In this document: piece after piece, positions 47,978 to 56,789 of the stretch | Numbering within the stretch: position 1 is the first letter of the stretch | How the letters are laid out: every line of letters starts with the position of its first letter | Assembly: GCA_003402315.1 (NCBI GenBank) | Contig: QFXI01000023.1 | Coordinates: forward strand, 1-64,000 | Direction of reading: 5' to 3' | Source: Candidatus Nitrotoga sp. LAW | GTDB lineage: Bacteria > Pseudomonadota > Gammaproteobacteria > Burkholderiales > Gallionellaceae | DNA: 64,000 nucleotides | Notes under the pieces: generated by a model | Told to the model about the DNA's origin: nothing | Database searches by the model: none | The model's input: the letters and a program-made list of their open reading frames with translations, nothing else | Made by a program: the position numbers and the translations under genes

Positions 47978-49314
47978 AGCTTCCTCCTTTGTTCAGAAAA
48001 ATGTTGAACAGGGAATCGCCCCATCCAGGTGTCACCTGCAGAAACTTCCACCACAACAGAATATAACCCTCGTGGCAAATCCTGCGCGATGGAGAGCATA
48101 AGCGATTCTCGCCCGATTGGTGATAATTTAATATCCTTGGCGCTAAGCTGGTAACTACCCGGTGGCAAACCTAACACACGCACATGTAACTCCGCTGAAC
48201 GGTACAATTTATTGGAAAGTGCAATGCGATATTCTTGAACCGTGCGACCTTGCTGGATATCCGCATTGCCCACTGCTACATGATAAGGTTGATATGACCA
48301 CAATCCCCAAATAAACATCACCGCACCCAGTACTACGAAAGGAGTCGTCCAGCCCATTCGAGCAAACAAAGAAATTGCGATGCCACGAAATTTATTTAGA
48401 TTTTTATTCGTGCGTTCAAGCATATCAAAACGTAATAGCCCAGGGACTCCTTGCTTTTTATGCAAGCGATTGCAAGCGTCAACGCAATCGCCACAATTAA
48501 TACAACTGTCATAAATATCAGTTTTGCGCGGATCCAAATCGATAAAGCAAGAAGTAACACAATAATTACACTTAGCGCATTCACCGCTGCGACTGGCATC
48601 GTATGCTATATGCAAAGTCTGCTTGGTTTTAAACGAATGCATCCAAACTCTGTAAATACAGGCGTAGCGGCACCAGAAATGTCTTATTAACGCAATATCT
48701 ATGAAAATGATCACGACACATACCGCGTAAATCCAATGTAGCGATCCCGCCAACTTGGTATTTTCTTGCAGTGTTACAAAAGACCACACCACACTTGGCG
48801 GATAGAAATAAAATAATGGGATTAGCGCAAAAAACATAGCCGCCCCCAAAAATGCAACCCCAAGCAGCATCCAATTCACAATTTTATTCTTGGCCCCTGC
48901 CACGCGCGGCGCTTCACCAGTTAAACTTACTTCAGCATGCTTACCTAATAGTTTGCGTGTGAGATTGTTAGCCCACTCGGCCATACTATTTTGAGGGCAA
49001 ACCCAACCACAAAACACAGTACCTGCTGTCGAGTACAGTAACACCAAACTACTCGCCAAAAAAAGCCATGCCCCGGTTACCAAGGCAAAATCAGCCAACC
49101 ATATCTGCCGATCAAGCACAACAAAAGCAGCCGCACCTGGATCGATTCGGAATAAGCCACTAGCCGGAATTAGTACAACAAGGATCAGGGTCAGCATCTG
49201 CACTAACCGCCGCTTCCAACGGAATTCAGAATGAGCAGGTTTGGAGCCTACAGCCGTGCCGATAACCTTGACCGGGATACTCGAAATGGATTTATATTTG
49301 ACGCCGCTGGCCAT
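47974..49314 (-). CDS. ccoG: Cytochrome oxidase accessory protein CcoG (FixG-type ferredoxin)
   Basis: A 446-residue membrane iron-sulfur protein with about five membrane helices. Motifs: VFCGWCPQNSMAEWANNLTR, FWCRYACIYRVW, and two ferredoxin clusters CAKCNYCVTSCFIDLDPRKT and CINCGDCVDACNRLHKKQG. The C-terminal Ig-like FixG domain spans about residues 340-446 (ELHVRVLGLPPGSYQLSAKD). CcoG is proposed to reduce copper during assembly of the CuB site of cbb3 oxidases. Follows the aminopropyltransferase-like gene after 9 nt. Confidence 0.9.
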   Translation of the reverse strand: MASGVKYKSISSIPVKVIGTAVGSKPAHSEFRWKRRLVQMLTLILVVLIPASGLFRIDPGAAAFVVLDRQIWLADFALVTGAWLFLASSLVLLYSTAGTVFCGWVCPQNSMAEWANNLTRKLLGKHAEVSLTGEAPRVAGAKNKIVNWMLLGVAFLGAAMFFALIPLFYFYPPSVVWSFVTLQENTKLAGSLHWIYAVCVVIIFIDIALIRHFWCRYACIYRVWMHSFKTKQTLHIAYDASRSGECAKCNYCVTSCFIDLDPRKTDIYDSCINCGDCVDACNRLHKKQGVPGLLRFDMLERTNKNLNKFRGIAISLFARMGWTTPFVVLGAVMFIWGLWSYQPYHVAVGNADIQQGRTVQEYRIALSNKLYRSAELHVRVLGLPPGSYQLSAKDIKLSPIGRESLMLSIAQDLPRGLYSVVVEVSAGDTWMGRFPVQHFSEQRRKL

Positions 49315-49323
49315 AATGTTAAG

Positions 49324-51939
49324 TTAATTCCCCGTCGCATTTGCTTCACGGTCAAGCGGACTCAGCTCCAGCAAGTGCACACGGCTAATTTCCGCATGAG
49401 CATCACCGGCATTTCGCTCAATTCGCCACAATGCACGCACCGCCTCTACGTGATATGGATTAAGACGCAAAATTTTCTGCAACGCCTCTTTCTCACTCAA
49501 ACCATGCTCGCGCGCCTGCGCTAAAGATGAAAACATATTATCAGCCAACGCATAAGCAATCCAGCGATCTTTTGCATTCGCCTTATAAGCCAAGTGCGTC
49601 AACTGGTTAGCCTGTTGCGTTGCGCCACGCGCGGCCGCAAGCCAGCTACGCGTCATCAACTCGCTTGCTACGTAGGCGCGTTCAAAAGCATCTTTATCAT
49701 TGTCACGAATGCCAAGCAAATTTGCAGCGGCTTCCATTTTCGGTCTGGTTCTCAGCAAAAACTGCAATAACTTTGCCACGTCTAATTCACCAGCGTAGCG
49801 CGCGCGTGGCAGACGAAACTCAATCACTGGCGACCACTCATCTTGCACCTGCTCCCGACTAGTCGGCAACGGCCCCCAATAGCGCCCCAACCAAGTCCAC
49901 TCCCCCTCACCTGCAGTCACCTCATCCTGTTGCCCCAAGGGCATACGCTGCAAATTATGCAGCAACCCCTGCGCACCCATAAACTTCTGTCGTGGACCAA
50001 CCAAGGCTAAATGCATTCCATCAAGAAATATTTGCGCTTCTGGAAAAATCAGCCGAAAGCTATTAAAAATTACGTTTAAAGATTTATGGTCAAATTGATT
50101 AAGCGCCAACCACTGAACAAATAGTCCGTTTTCACTTAGGCGATTACGCACGCGCTGAAATTGTTGCACTGATAATAAAGAGCTTGAGCCTGCCAAATCC
50201 GGATGAAACACGTCGCCGATTATGACGTCATACTGATCCCGACTCGCGCTTAAGAAATGCCGCACGTCGTCACGTTCCACTTTGGTTTGACGCAGAACGT
50301 TGCGATTTAATGGGGCAAACCAGCTCGCTGCGGAATTAATCGCGCCTTGTGACAATTCAACAGCACTACGCTCTAAATCAGGAAATGCCAGGGAGCCAGC
50401 CACGGAAATTCCGGTACCCAACCCAAGAAATAGTACCGAGCGAGGCTGTTCATGCAAGAGCAATGGAAGACGCGCTTGATTGGACTGCACGAACACCGCT
50501 GTAGGATCAGTTGAAGCATCCATTCTCTGCAAATCGGTCAGCAACACACGCTGCCCGTCTTGCTGCTCCACCACATGGGTCATCGAAATGGCGTCTTCAT
50601 AAAAATATAAGTCCTTGCTCCCCGTTTGCGCCTGCGGTAATAACATATTGACTGGCGGCAACTTTACAACTGGCCACGCTACCATTAAAAAAAACGGTAC
50701 AGCAAGCCATGCGGTACGCGACTGAGTCCAAGTTAAACCCAAAATTAACAACGCCGAAGCTGCCACCACCACCGTAGCAGCGCTGCCCCAAACCGGAATC
50801 AGTACCACTCCCGCAACTACCGCGCCGAGTGCGGCACCCAGTGAGTTAGCTCCATATAACCACACCCCTCCACCATTCGAGCGGCTGTTTAGTAAAGGCA
50901 ACCACGCTCCAAGCGCCAGTGTAACTGGCAAAGTTACCAGCGCGAGAAGTAACCCTTGCATTCTCAATGCTTCAAATAAAGAAGCAAACTCAGCTCGCTC
51001 CACCCATGCCGAAAGCGCAGGAAGCAACCATAAACTTAATATGGTGAATCCTCCAGCAGCAATGGGCAAGATTACAAACCACGCTTGTCTGTGCTGGCGC
51101 GGCGCGATCAAGCTGCCTATACCAATACCTAACAGAAATGACGCCAGAATCACTGTCAGCACATACTCGGTACGTAGCATCACCATGCCGAACAAGCGCG
51201 TCCAAGCTATTTGCAAGACCAGACTTGCCGCACCAATTCCAGCATAGGCGAGCAGAAAAGCTAAACGAGGTCGATTTGCCCTAACACTTTTCTCGGTAAC
51301 CTGTACTGTGGCGTACCGCGATGAAAGCAGCAACAGCGCAATAACTCCAACACAGCCAATCGCGGCAACCACTCTAACCGCCCAGACCCAGCCCAAAGCC
51401 GGGAGCAACCAAAGTGGTAACAATGCGCCGCAAGCAGCACCTAGCGTGTTTAAACCGTAAATTTTCCCCAGTTGCTCCGGCCTATTTCCCAGGGATGCTA
51501 AAATTAATGGAAACCCTGCCCCCATGATGAAAGCCGGGAACAACAGTAAACACAATGCGACACTAGCAATAAGACCATACCATTGAAATAGCGAAAGTTG
51601 AGCCGCCGCGCCTTCCATTCCCGCCGAGGTCATTTGCAGAATCAAAGGCAAGAGTAAAGCGTAAATAGCAATACCCCCCTCCAATGCAGCAAGCAACAAC
51701 AAAGGCCTTTTGATTTGGGAAGCCCAGCGTACCGCAAACAAACTGCCCGCTCCCAGCCCCCCCATAAATGCGGCAACTGTCAGCACCACCGCAAAAATAC
51801 TCACGCCGAATTGCAAAGAAAGTATACGCGTCCACAACACCTCATATGCCACGCTAGTTAGACCAAATAATCCATATAGCGCTGCCAGCAGCCAATAACT
51901 ACGCTTTGAAATTATTGATTGTGACTCTTCCACTAGCAT
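49324..51939 (-). CDS. Fused membrane transporter-like / spermidine synthase-like protein
   Basis: An 871-residue protein. The N-terminal 440 residues have about twelve membrane helices in two related blocks (LLAALYGLFGLTSVAYEVLW and LLAYAGIGAASLVLQIAWTR both start a block). The middle is a spermidine-synthase-type SAM/dcSAM-binding fold: LFLGLGTGISVAGSLAFPDL, ERDDVRHFLSASRDQYDVII, then GDVFHPDLAGSSSLLSVQQF. The C-terminus (about residues 690-871) is helical and TPR-like. Such fusions are widespread and their substrate is unknown. Its position directly before ccoG is unusual. Confidence 0.8.
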   Translation of the reverse strand: MLVEESQSIISKRSYWLLAALYGLFGLTSVAYEVLWTRILSLQFGVSIFAVVLTVAAFMGGLGAGSLFAVRWASQIKRPLLLLAALEGGIAIYALLLPLILQMTSAGMEGAAAQLSLFQWYGLIASVALCLLLFPAFIMGAGFPLILASLGNRPEQLGKIYGLNTLGAACGALLPLWLLPALGWVWAVRVVAAIGCVGVIALLLLSSRYATVQVTEKSVRANRPRLAFLLAYAGIGAASLVLQIAWTRLFGMVMLRTEYVLTVILASFLLGIGIGSLIAPRQHRQAWFVILPIAAGGFTILSLWLLPALSAWVERAEFASLFEALRMQGLLLALVTLPVTLALGAWLPLLNSRSNGGGVWLYGANSLGAALGAVVAGVVLIPVWGSAATVVVAASALLILGLTWTQSRTAWLAVPFFLMVAWPVVKLPPVNMLLPQAQTGSKDLYFYEDAISMTHVVEQQDGQRVLLTDLQRMDASTDPTAVFVQSNQARLPLLLHEQPRSVLFLGLGTGISVAGSLAFPDLERSAVELSQGAINSAASWFAPLNRNVLRQTKVERDDVRHFLSASRDQYDVIIGDVFHPDLAGSSSLLSVQQFQRVRNRLSENGLFVQWLALNQFDHKSLNVIFNSFRLIFPEAQIFLDGMHLALVGPRQKFMGAQGLLHNLQRMPLGQQDEVTAGEGEWTWLGRYWGPLPTSREQVQDEWSPVIEFRLPRARYAGELDVAKLLQFLLRTRPKMEAAANLLGIRDNDKDAFERAYVASELMTRSWLAAARGATQQANQLTHLAYKANAKDRWIAYALADNMFSSLAQAREHGLSEKEALQKILRLNPYHVEAVRALWRIERNAGDAHAEISRVHLLELSPLDREANATGN

Positions 51940-52562
51940 GAACCAACCTTAAAATGGGGCGTATATAATTAAAACAAATACTGACAACAGCGCATGAATG
52001 TGTAATCTACATTTGTAACTGTAAAGCATAGTATTACCCGCATAATTTCCTGCAGGCTTCATACAATCGGCAATATCTCTAGCTTTCCGCAATAGAGCAC
52101 AGCATGCGGATACAATAACCCTGGAACCTACGAAAGCGGCATGCGTTTGCTTTACTTATCTGCATGTAGGAATTGAAAGCCTCAGCGGCAACATTGCCGA
52201 TGTAGTGGCAAGCGCAATTGTGCAAACTCTGCAAGTGCGGCATGCATGTTGTTACTTTGACTGGCTCTCTAATCGACTACGCACAGCAACTAGCCACCCA
52301 CACTTTAAGTAACGCTGAACGATTGCGATGTAGCGATAACGCCATAATTTGATGAAATCTTCTTTGATGCTCTAGGCCCGACTGGTCTTAAAATTCATCT
52401 AATGCAAATAACAAAATACCAACCCTTCAGCACTGCGTCTAAACAAAAATAGGCTTTGCAGTAAACGCTCCCATTTAAACCAAGCGAGAATACATCTACT
52501 ATCACAACAGCTTCACCGAAAAACTGGCTAAACAGGCAATGGGGGAACGGACATGTAATGAA
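51940..52562. other. Gene-free stretch between the two halves of the oxidase locus
   Basis: About 620 bp without a supportable gene; short frames on both strands lack ribosome sites. I saw no inverted repeats of a mobile element. It separates the minus-strand unit 52563-59824 from the unit 47140-51939, so it must hold a terminator for the first and a promoter for the second, neither of which I could place with confidence. Confidence 0.4.
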
Positions 52563-52952
52563 TTAAAAAGGATAAAACCAAATAACGCCCACAATAGCAT
52601 GTACAAAAGCCAACGTGACAGTAAGTCCGGCAGAAATCATATGCAACACAAATACTTGTTTACCATATATTCCCATAGCAATGCCCAATGCCCCAGTAAT
52701 TAAAAGCAAGACTAATAAAGGCACACCCAATAAAAACATAGTTAAATGCTTTTTTTGTATAGTTGAAGGCCTATCTATTTTAATTTGGCTGGCTTGCTGT
52801 TCAAATGCCTCCATCACCCTAGTGCTATCGCCCTGCTGAACGTTATCATCAGCATGCACAGTTGGTATAACACAAAATAAAAACAACATCGCTGTAATCA
52901 GCCAGCACGCTATTAAATTTGGGTAGTAAATACCCCTTACACTCGCCATCAT
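52563..52952 (-). CDS. Small membrane protein, end of the oxidase operon
   Basis: A 129-residue protein with an N-terminal signal or anchor (LIACWLITAMLFLFCVIPTV, then HADD), a hydrophilic segment and two membrane helices (MFLLGVPLLVLLLITGALGI and ISAGLTVTLAFVHAIVGVIW). His residues in FVLHMISAG and AFVHAIVG lie within the last helices and could bind heme or metal, but nothing proves it. It overlaps the 84-residue gene by 4 nt. Family not recognised. Confidence 0.65.
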   Translation of the reverse strand: MMASVRGIYYPNLIACWLITAMLFLFCVIPTVHADDNVQQGDSTRVMEAFEQQASQIKIDRPSTIQKKHLTMFLLGVPLLVLLLITGALGIAMGIYGKQVFVLHMISAGLTVTLAFVHAIVGVIWFYPF

Positions 52953-53203
52953 TTCTCACTCTCGACTGAAATTATCTGTTGCTCTTCCTGAGCAGCTTTG
53001 TTTTCCGCATAATGCCATGTCAACACCGCCATCAAAATAAAGGGAACAAAAAGAACACCCAGCAGAAATAAAAAAATAAACCAGAGCGTATCAATATGCA
53101 CGTGAAGAAAGCGATAACTATCCACTGCATAACTCATTTTCACCAAAGACAATGAGAAACCCAGAACCATTCCCAAGTGCCGCAACATCTTAAGCACTTT
53201 CAC
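52949..53203 (-). CDS. Small two-helix membrane protein
   Basis: An 84-residue protein with two hydrophobic segments (LGMVLGFSLSLVKMSYAVDS and IDTLWFIFLFLLGVLFVPFI then LMAVLTWHYAENK). The first may be a signal peptide. No known family. It overlaps both neighbours by 4 nt, so it is translationally coupled to the SUMF1-domain gene and to the 129-residue gene. Confidence 0.65.
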   Translation of the reverse strand: MKVLKMLRHLGMVLGFSLSLVKMSYAVDSYRFLHVHIDTLWFIFLFLLGVLFVPFILMAVLTWHYAENKAAQEEQQIISVESEK

Positions 53204-54264
53204 TCTTTTTTGCCCGTTACGTTGGAATTATTTGCACAGCGAAATCCAAAAAAATCGGAAGCATAATTTGCAAAAGCAAAATTTCGATGAAAGACTGCGG
53301 AAGAAAAAGGATCCCCCTTCCATGAACCACCACGCAACACCTTGTAGCTCCCCCCAGTTGGCACGATATCAAATTCTTTTTTATTCGTTGCCCGCACAAT
53401 TTTCCCTTTAAACAAATCTGACGGCGCGTCAGATCCAGGGTAAGGCGCAAAATCATCGGCTGTCCACTCATTCACGTTACCCGCCATATCCATTACTCCA
53501 TATGGACTAACACCATTCGGATAAGCATTTACGTTGGTTGTAGAACCAACATTATAATAAGTATTCAACCGCTCCGGTTCCATCTTATTACCCCACGGCC
53601 AGCGCCTACCATCTGCTCCGCGACCGGATTTTTCCCATTCCGCTTCAGAAGGAAGTCGCTTGCCTGCCCACTTGGCGTAAGCTGTTGCATCATACCAAGA
53701 CACCATAGTAACGGGGCGCAATATTTCACCTTGAGGAATCTTGCCTTTTTTCCAGTTCAGCGGTGGACGATGTGAAGTAGCGGTTACAAACTTAGCGTAT
53801 TGCGCATTAGTTACAGGATATTTGTCTATCCAAAAAGCGGGTAATTTAACTGTATGCTGCGGACGATTTTGTACATCTGCACGTTCTAAATCTGTACCCA
53901 TCGCAAAAACTCCCTCAGGGATTAAAACCATACTGTCTATTTCAAGCCATTCCTCTTTGGAGAGCAAGCTTTCAATTTCTATGGCACTATATCCTGCCGC
54001 ATGATTTTTTTCAGCCTCATGCACACTATGCAACACTAAATCTTCACCCGCAGCGCGTATGTGGGATAATTCATCTTTCAATTCATAAGTTGCGCGCGTG
54101 CGCATTTCACCCATACGTTCGAATCCCTGATCCACCACATACAAGGTAATACCAATCGCTAACAAAACCAAACAAATTACAAAAGTAGCCGACAAATAAC
54201 GTTTGCGGCGTGCATAATCTACAGCAGAATGTACAGTTTTTCTGTTTGCAGAAGTAACTGTCAT
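53200..54264 (-). CDS. Membrane-anchored SUMF1/FGE-domain protein lacking the formylglycine Cys
   Basis: A 354-residue protein: one membrane anchor (about residues 24-46, LSATFVICLVLLAIGITLYV) then a periplasmic SUMF1 domain (about 95-345). Signatures: LIPEGVFAMGTDLERADVQN, FWIDKYPVTNAQYAKFV, VSWYDATAYAKWAGKRLPSE, WPWGN, YGVMDMAGNVNEWTADDF and the C-terminal FFGFRCA. In true formylglycine-generating enzymes the segment after RGGS carries the active Cys (GGSYMC or GGSFLC); here it is RGGSWKGDPFSS with no Cys. So it is a non-catalytic or differently acting SUMF1-like protein, comparable to NirV beside nitrite reductases. Overlaps the next gene by 4 nt. Confidence 0.85.
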   Translation of the reverse strand: MTVTSANRKTVHSAVDYARRKRYLSATFVICLVLLAIGITLYVVDQGFERMGEMRTRATYELKDELSHIRAAGEDLVLHSVHEAEKNHAAGYSAIEIESLLSKEEWLEIDSMVLIPEGVFAMGTDLERADVQNRPQHTVKLPAFWIDKYPVTNAQYAKFVTATSHRPPLNWKKGKIPQGEILRPVTMVSWYDATAYAKWAGKRLPSEAEWEKSGRGADGRRWPWGNKMEPERLNTYYNVGSTTNVNAYPNGVSPYGVMDMAGNVNEWTADDFAPYPGSDAPSDLFKGKIVRATNKKEFDIVPTGGSYKVLRGGSWKGDPFSSAVFHRNFAFANYASDFFGFRCANNSNVTGKKE

Positions 54265-54735
54265 CTAAATATCACTTTCTCTGTTGTCAGAACGTTGCTT
54301 ATATAAAAAAGCTCGCGGACTTCTTCCGTAAGTTCCTTTCACCATGATTTCACCCATGACCCCGCCGAATGCCGCCGCAGTCATAACTACAGTCACAAAC
54401 AAAGCCCACATACCAAAAGGAATTAGCGATGCATTTTCCGGAATTCCACTTAAATAAACGCTATCCAGATAACTAACCAATTTAACTATTAATGGCGGGA
54501 AATAACACAGCCATTTACCGCCAAGTCCAAAAATAACAGCAACCAATACACCCACAAAAAAAGGGAGCGCCAACATATCTATGACCCACAAGCTATTAAA
54601 ATCAAGAATGCCGCGAAATAACTCGATTTTTACTCCAAGTAAACGGTCACCGAAATAGTTCAATACACAACCCATGGTGACTGCCACTACCCCGCTAAAA
54701 AATCGAGCTCTGGTCAAGGGTGGCAATTTGCTCAT
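54265..54735 (-). CDS. Four-helix membrane protein of the oxidase operon
   Basis: A 156-residue protein with about four membrane helices (FFSGVVAVTMGCVLNYFG, VIDMLALPFFVGVLVAVIFG, CYFPPLIVKLVSYLD, FGMWALFVTVVMTAAAFGGV) and a basic C-terminal tail. No heme motif or known family. It starts within the end of the cytochrome gene and ends one base before the SUMF1 gene, so it is embedded in the operon. Confidence 0.65.
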   Translation of the reverse strand: MSKLPPLTRARFFSGVVAVTMGCVLNYFGDRLLGVKIELFRGILDFNSLWVIDMLALPFFVGVLVAVIFGLGGKWLCYFPPLIVKLVSYLDSVYLSGIPENASLIPFGMWALFVTVVMTAAAFGGVMGEIMVKGTYGRSPRAFLYKQRSDNRESDI

Positions 54736-55220
54736 GGGCGGTACTCGTGACCAGTAAGCATCTCATGCTCAGCTTTACGCGTTTCTTCTAAATACCAATC
54801 TTTCACCTTTAAGCTTGCCATATAGCGTGCTAGAAGTCTCCGCTCATTTTCCGGTAGTTGCGCATAAGATGGCATTTGATATTCTTTTTTTAAGCGGGAT
54901 GGCAATATTGCCTGAGGATTGCTAGCTGAAAAATATTGATAAAACCAGTCTTCACTTCGCAAAGAACCCATACCGTCCAATATTGGGGCTGGGACGGCTT
55001 TAATAAGATCACGCACCGTCCACAATGAATGGCAACTTTTACAATTTTGCTGGCGATATATATCTGTAGCAGCGCGCTCTAGGGTAGCAGATGCAGTGCT
55101 GAAATAAGGAATACCTTTATCGACTTCCTGAATAGTATTGAGGTGCCATAGATTACGCCCCATAAAACCTATAACCACAATTGCAATCACTACAAAAACA
55201 ATTTTTTCGCCTGATTTCAT
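54732..55220 (-). CDS. Membrane-anchored monoheme cytochrome c
   Basis: A 162-residue protein with an N-terminal anchor (IVFVVIAIVVIGFMGRNLW) and one class I heme domain. The heme site is NCKSCHSLWTVRDL (about residues 59-72) and the likely axial Met is in KKEYQMPSYAQLPENERRLL. It is CcoO/CcoP-like in topology but has only one heme, unlike the diheme CcoP of canonical cbb3 oxidases. Overlaps the CcoS-like gene by 4 nt. Probable electron entry subunit or transfer partner of the oxidase. Confidence 0.85.
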   Translation of the reverse strand: MKSGEKIVFVVIAIVVIGFMGRNLWHLNTIQEVDKGIPYFSTASATLERAATDIYRQQNCKSCHSLWTVRDLIKAVPAPILDGMGSLRSEDWFYQYFSASNPQAILPSRLKKEYQMPSYAQLPENERRLLARYMASLKVKDWYLEETRKAEHEMLTGHEYRP

Positions 55221-55495
55221 TGGTCCTGTTGCTTTTCTTTTTCCTGACGCTTTAATACACGCTCCCGGCTTTGTATCTGTGCGGCAACCACTTCGCGACT
55301 TTTAGCATATTCCTGAGGGGACATTTTTTCTTTGTCGCCCTCATCAAATACTAGGTACTTGATATCTTCATCGAATTGCTCATTCTTCACTCCCCATCTA
55401 ATCCAAAAGATGACCGCAATAATTATCATCCCTCCAACAATAAGCCAAAGGTAGATAGACCATCCATCATCCAACGATTGCAAGTAGTTTTCCAT
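55217..55495 (-). CDS. ccoS: CcoS-like oxidase assembly protein with a C-terminal extension
   Basis: A 92-residue protein: one membrane helix (WSIYLWLIVGGMIIIAVIFW) followed by RWGVKNEQFDEDIKYLVFDE. CcoS proteins share the pattern W-x-V-K/R-x-G/N-Q-F-D-D...I-L-F-D-E/D just after their single helix, which fits here. CcoS is needed for cofactor insertion into cbb3 oxidase. Usual CcoS is 45-65 residues; the extra 40 are a charged coiled-coil-like tail (AKSREVVAAQIQSRERVLKR). Confidence 0.65.
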   Translation of the reverse strand: MENYLQSLDDGWSIYLWLIVGGMIIIAVIFWIRWGVKNEQFDEDIKYLVFDEGDKEKMSPQEYAKSREVVAAQIQSRERVLKRQEKEKQQDQ

Positions 55496-55537
55496 GTTTT
55501 CTCCGTCGATCGTTAGATAACCATCCTAGTAGACAAC

Positions 55538-55858
55538 CTAGAAAAGATTTCCGCCCAGCATTTGCAATCCACCAAAAATGACTGCAACAACGATACCTGT
55601 AATTATCAGACCAAACATAACTTTCTCACCAAATCTCATTTTTTTTGGCGCATGGCTCCCAAATATCACCATGTATACAATACCTGAAAACACCAACACT
55701 CCCAACAACATAAAAAAAAACACACCAGTACTAAATTGCTGGCTACGCATCCCTTCTATGCTTAGGTCTAACTTCGGTGAATATGCTGTGTTAGCTAACA
55801 CATTTAAAACACTACCTATATTCAGGCTTTCAAGAAATGAATAAATAATTATCTCCAT
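55538..55858 (-). CDS. Small two-helix membrane protein
   Basis: A 106-residue protein with a hydrophilic N-terminal 40 residues and two helices (TGVFFFMLLGVLVFSGIVYM then VIFGSHAPKKMRF, and MFGLIITGIVVAVIFGGLQM). Not recognised. It is the first gene after the internal terminator at 55888-55912, so it may open a second, weaker transcription unit. Confidence 0.6.
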   Translation of the reverse strand: MEIIIYSFLESLNIGSVLNVLANTAYSPKLDLSIEGMRSQQFSTGVFFFMLLGVLVFSGIVYMVIFGSHAPKKMRFGEKVMFGLIITGIVVAVIFGGLQMLGGNLF

Positions 55859-55887
55859 TCATTCCAAATAAATTCTTGTAAAAAAGA

Positions 55888-55912
55888 GTATGCCGCCCTT
55901 ACGGCGGCATAC
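55888..55912 (-). terminator. Internal terminator in the oxidase operon (minus strand)
   Basis: On the minus strand: GTATGCCGCC, loop GTAAG, GGCGGCATAC, then TCTTTTTT. A perfect 10-bp GC-rich stem with a T-run, placed between the 44-residue gene and the 106-residue gene. It would end or attenuate transcripts of the structural genes before the accessory genes. Confidence 0.9.
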
Positions 55913-55940
55913 CTTGTAAACTAAGTTTGCAACCAGCAGT

Positions 55941-56075
55941 TTAGGATTTATTTGACCTTATTTGAGGACTTTTTTTATCGTAGTTATCTACAAAGAAGCT
56001 ATAAAAAAATGGAGCCAGAAATCCAATCGCCACTACTACCGCAAAACAAGCAGGTCCATAATCGAAATCTATCAT
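55941..56075 (-). CDS. 44-residue single-helix membrane protein
   Basis: ATG at 56075 with a strong AGGAGGC 7 nt upstream. The protein has one helix (PACFAVVVAIGFLAPFFYSF, about residues 8-27) and a charged tail (VDNYDKKSPQIRS). Its place after the subunit I, CcoO-like and 221-residue genes, and its size, suggest a CcoQ-like small subunit, but there is no sequence proof. Confidence 0.7.
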   Translation of the reverse strand: MIDFDYGPACFAVVVAIGFLAPFFYSFFVDNYDKKSPQIRSNKS

Positions 56076-56105
56076 TTGATGCCTCCTGAATGTAGTTATT
56101 ATAAA

Positions 56106-56771
56106 TTAAACGTTATGCCTTCTATCACCATGACGAGGATCACTATCGTGATGACGAGGCTGCCAATGATAAGGCGGTAACCGTTTCACAGTAATTGTCA
56201 CACCAAGAAAAAACATCGTCAGATAAAATAGATCAATCGTATACCCCTTATCCCACCAAGGCTGTTGACGCTCTCGTTTACCATTCGGACGATAATTGCC
56301 CTCAAAATTAGCAATTTTCACCTCTGGCCCCACAACAGTGTAATCCTTAAGATCCACATCTGGAAGCTTCATTATCTCCTCAATTTGAGGTTTGATAACA
56401 CGCAGGTCATTCATACTCACCGGATGCCGTCCCTGCTGAGCCTTAAATGGGCTATCTTTATTAATTTCAACAATTCGTTTCATTGCCGCATCGTCACCCT
56501 GAGTTTCTTGTATCGACTGAATTTCAGGAGTGTCCATAGCTTTAATATAGTCAGCGTAAATAGCAGCTGTTGGACGCTGTCCCCAAAGAGGGATGGTAGT
56601 CAGGAATGCCGTTGCGACCGTTAATAAAACAAGAACAACAACAGGTACAGGCAAACGATTGTTATCTTCCGTCATCCCACCAAGATCTTCAGCCTCCCAT
56701 AGCTGTTTGGATCGAGCTACAGTATCTTCATGCGTCAAAGTTACCAACGGTTCATTAAATACCCAAGGCAT
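56106..56771 (-). CDS. Two-helix membrane protein with PLWGQRP motif (oxidase operon, third structural gene)
   Basis: A 221-residue protein. Hydrophilic N-terminus (WVFNEPLVTLTHEDTVARSK), membrane helix (PVPVVVLVLLTVATAFLTTI), the motif PLWGQRP, an exposed domain of about 110 residues, WWDKGYTIDLFYLTMFFLGV as second helix, and a His-rich tail (YHWQPRHHDSDPRHGDRRHN). In canonical cbb3 operons this position holds diheme CcoP, but there is no CxxCH here. The 143-residue protein at 47546-47977 has the same motifs without the middle domain. Function unknown; a structural subunit is likely. Confidence 0.7.
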   Translation of the reverse strand: MPWVFNEPLVTLTHEDTVARSKQLWEAEDLGGMTEDNNRLPVPVVVLVLLTVATAFLTTIPLWGQRPTAAIYADYIKAMDTPEIQSIQETQGDDAAMKRIVEINKDSPFKAQQGRHPVSMNDLRVIKPQIEEIMKLPDVDLKDYTVVGPEVKIANFEGNYRPNGKRERQQPWWDKGYTIDLFYLTMFFLGVTITVKRLPPYHWQPRHHDSDPRHGDRRHNV

Positions 56772-56789
56772 ATTATCGTCCCCCTTAAA

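Noticed and set aside
53200-54264. True formylglycine-generating enzyme activating a sulfatase
   Set aside because: The active-site Cys after RGGS is missing and no sulfatase gene is nearby.
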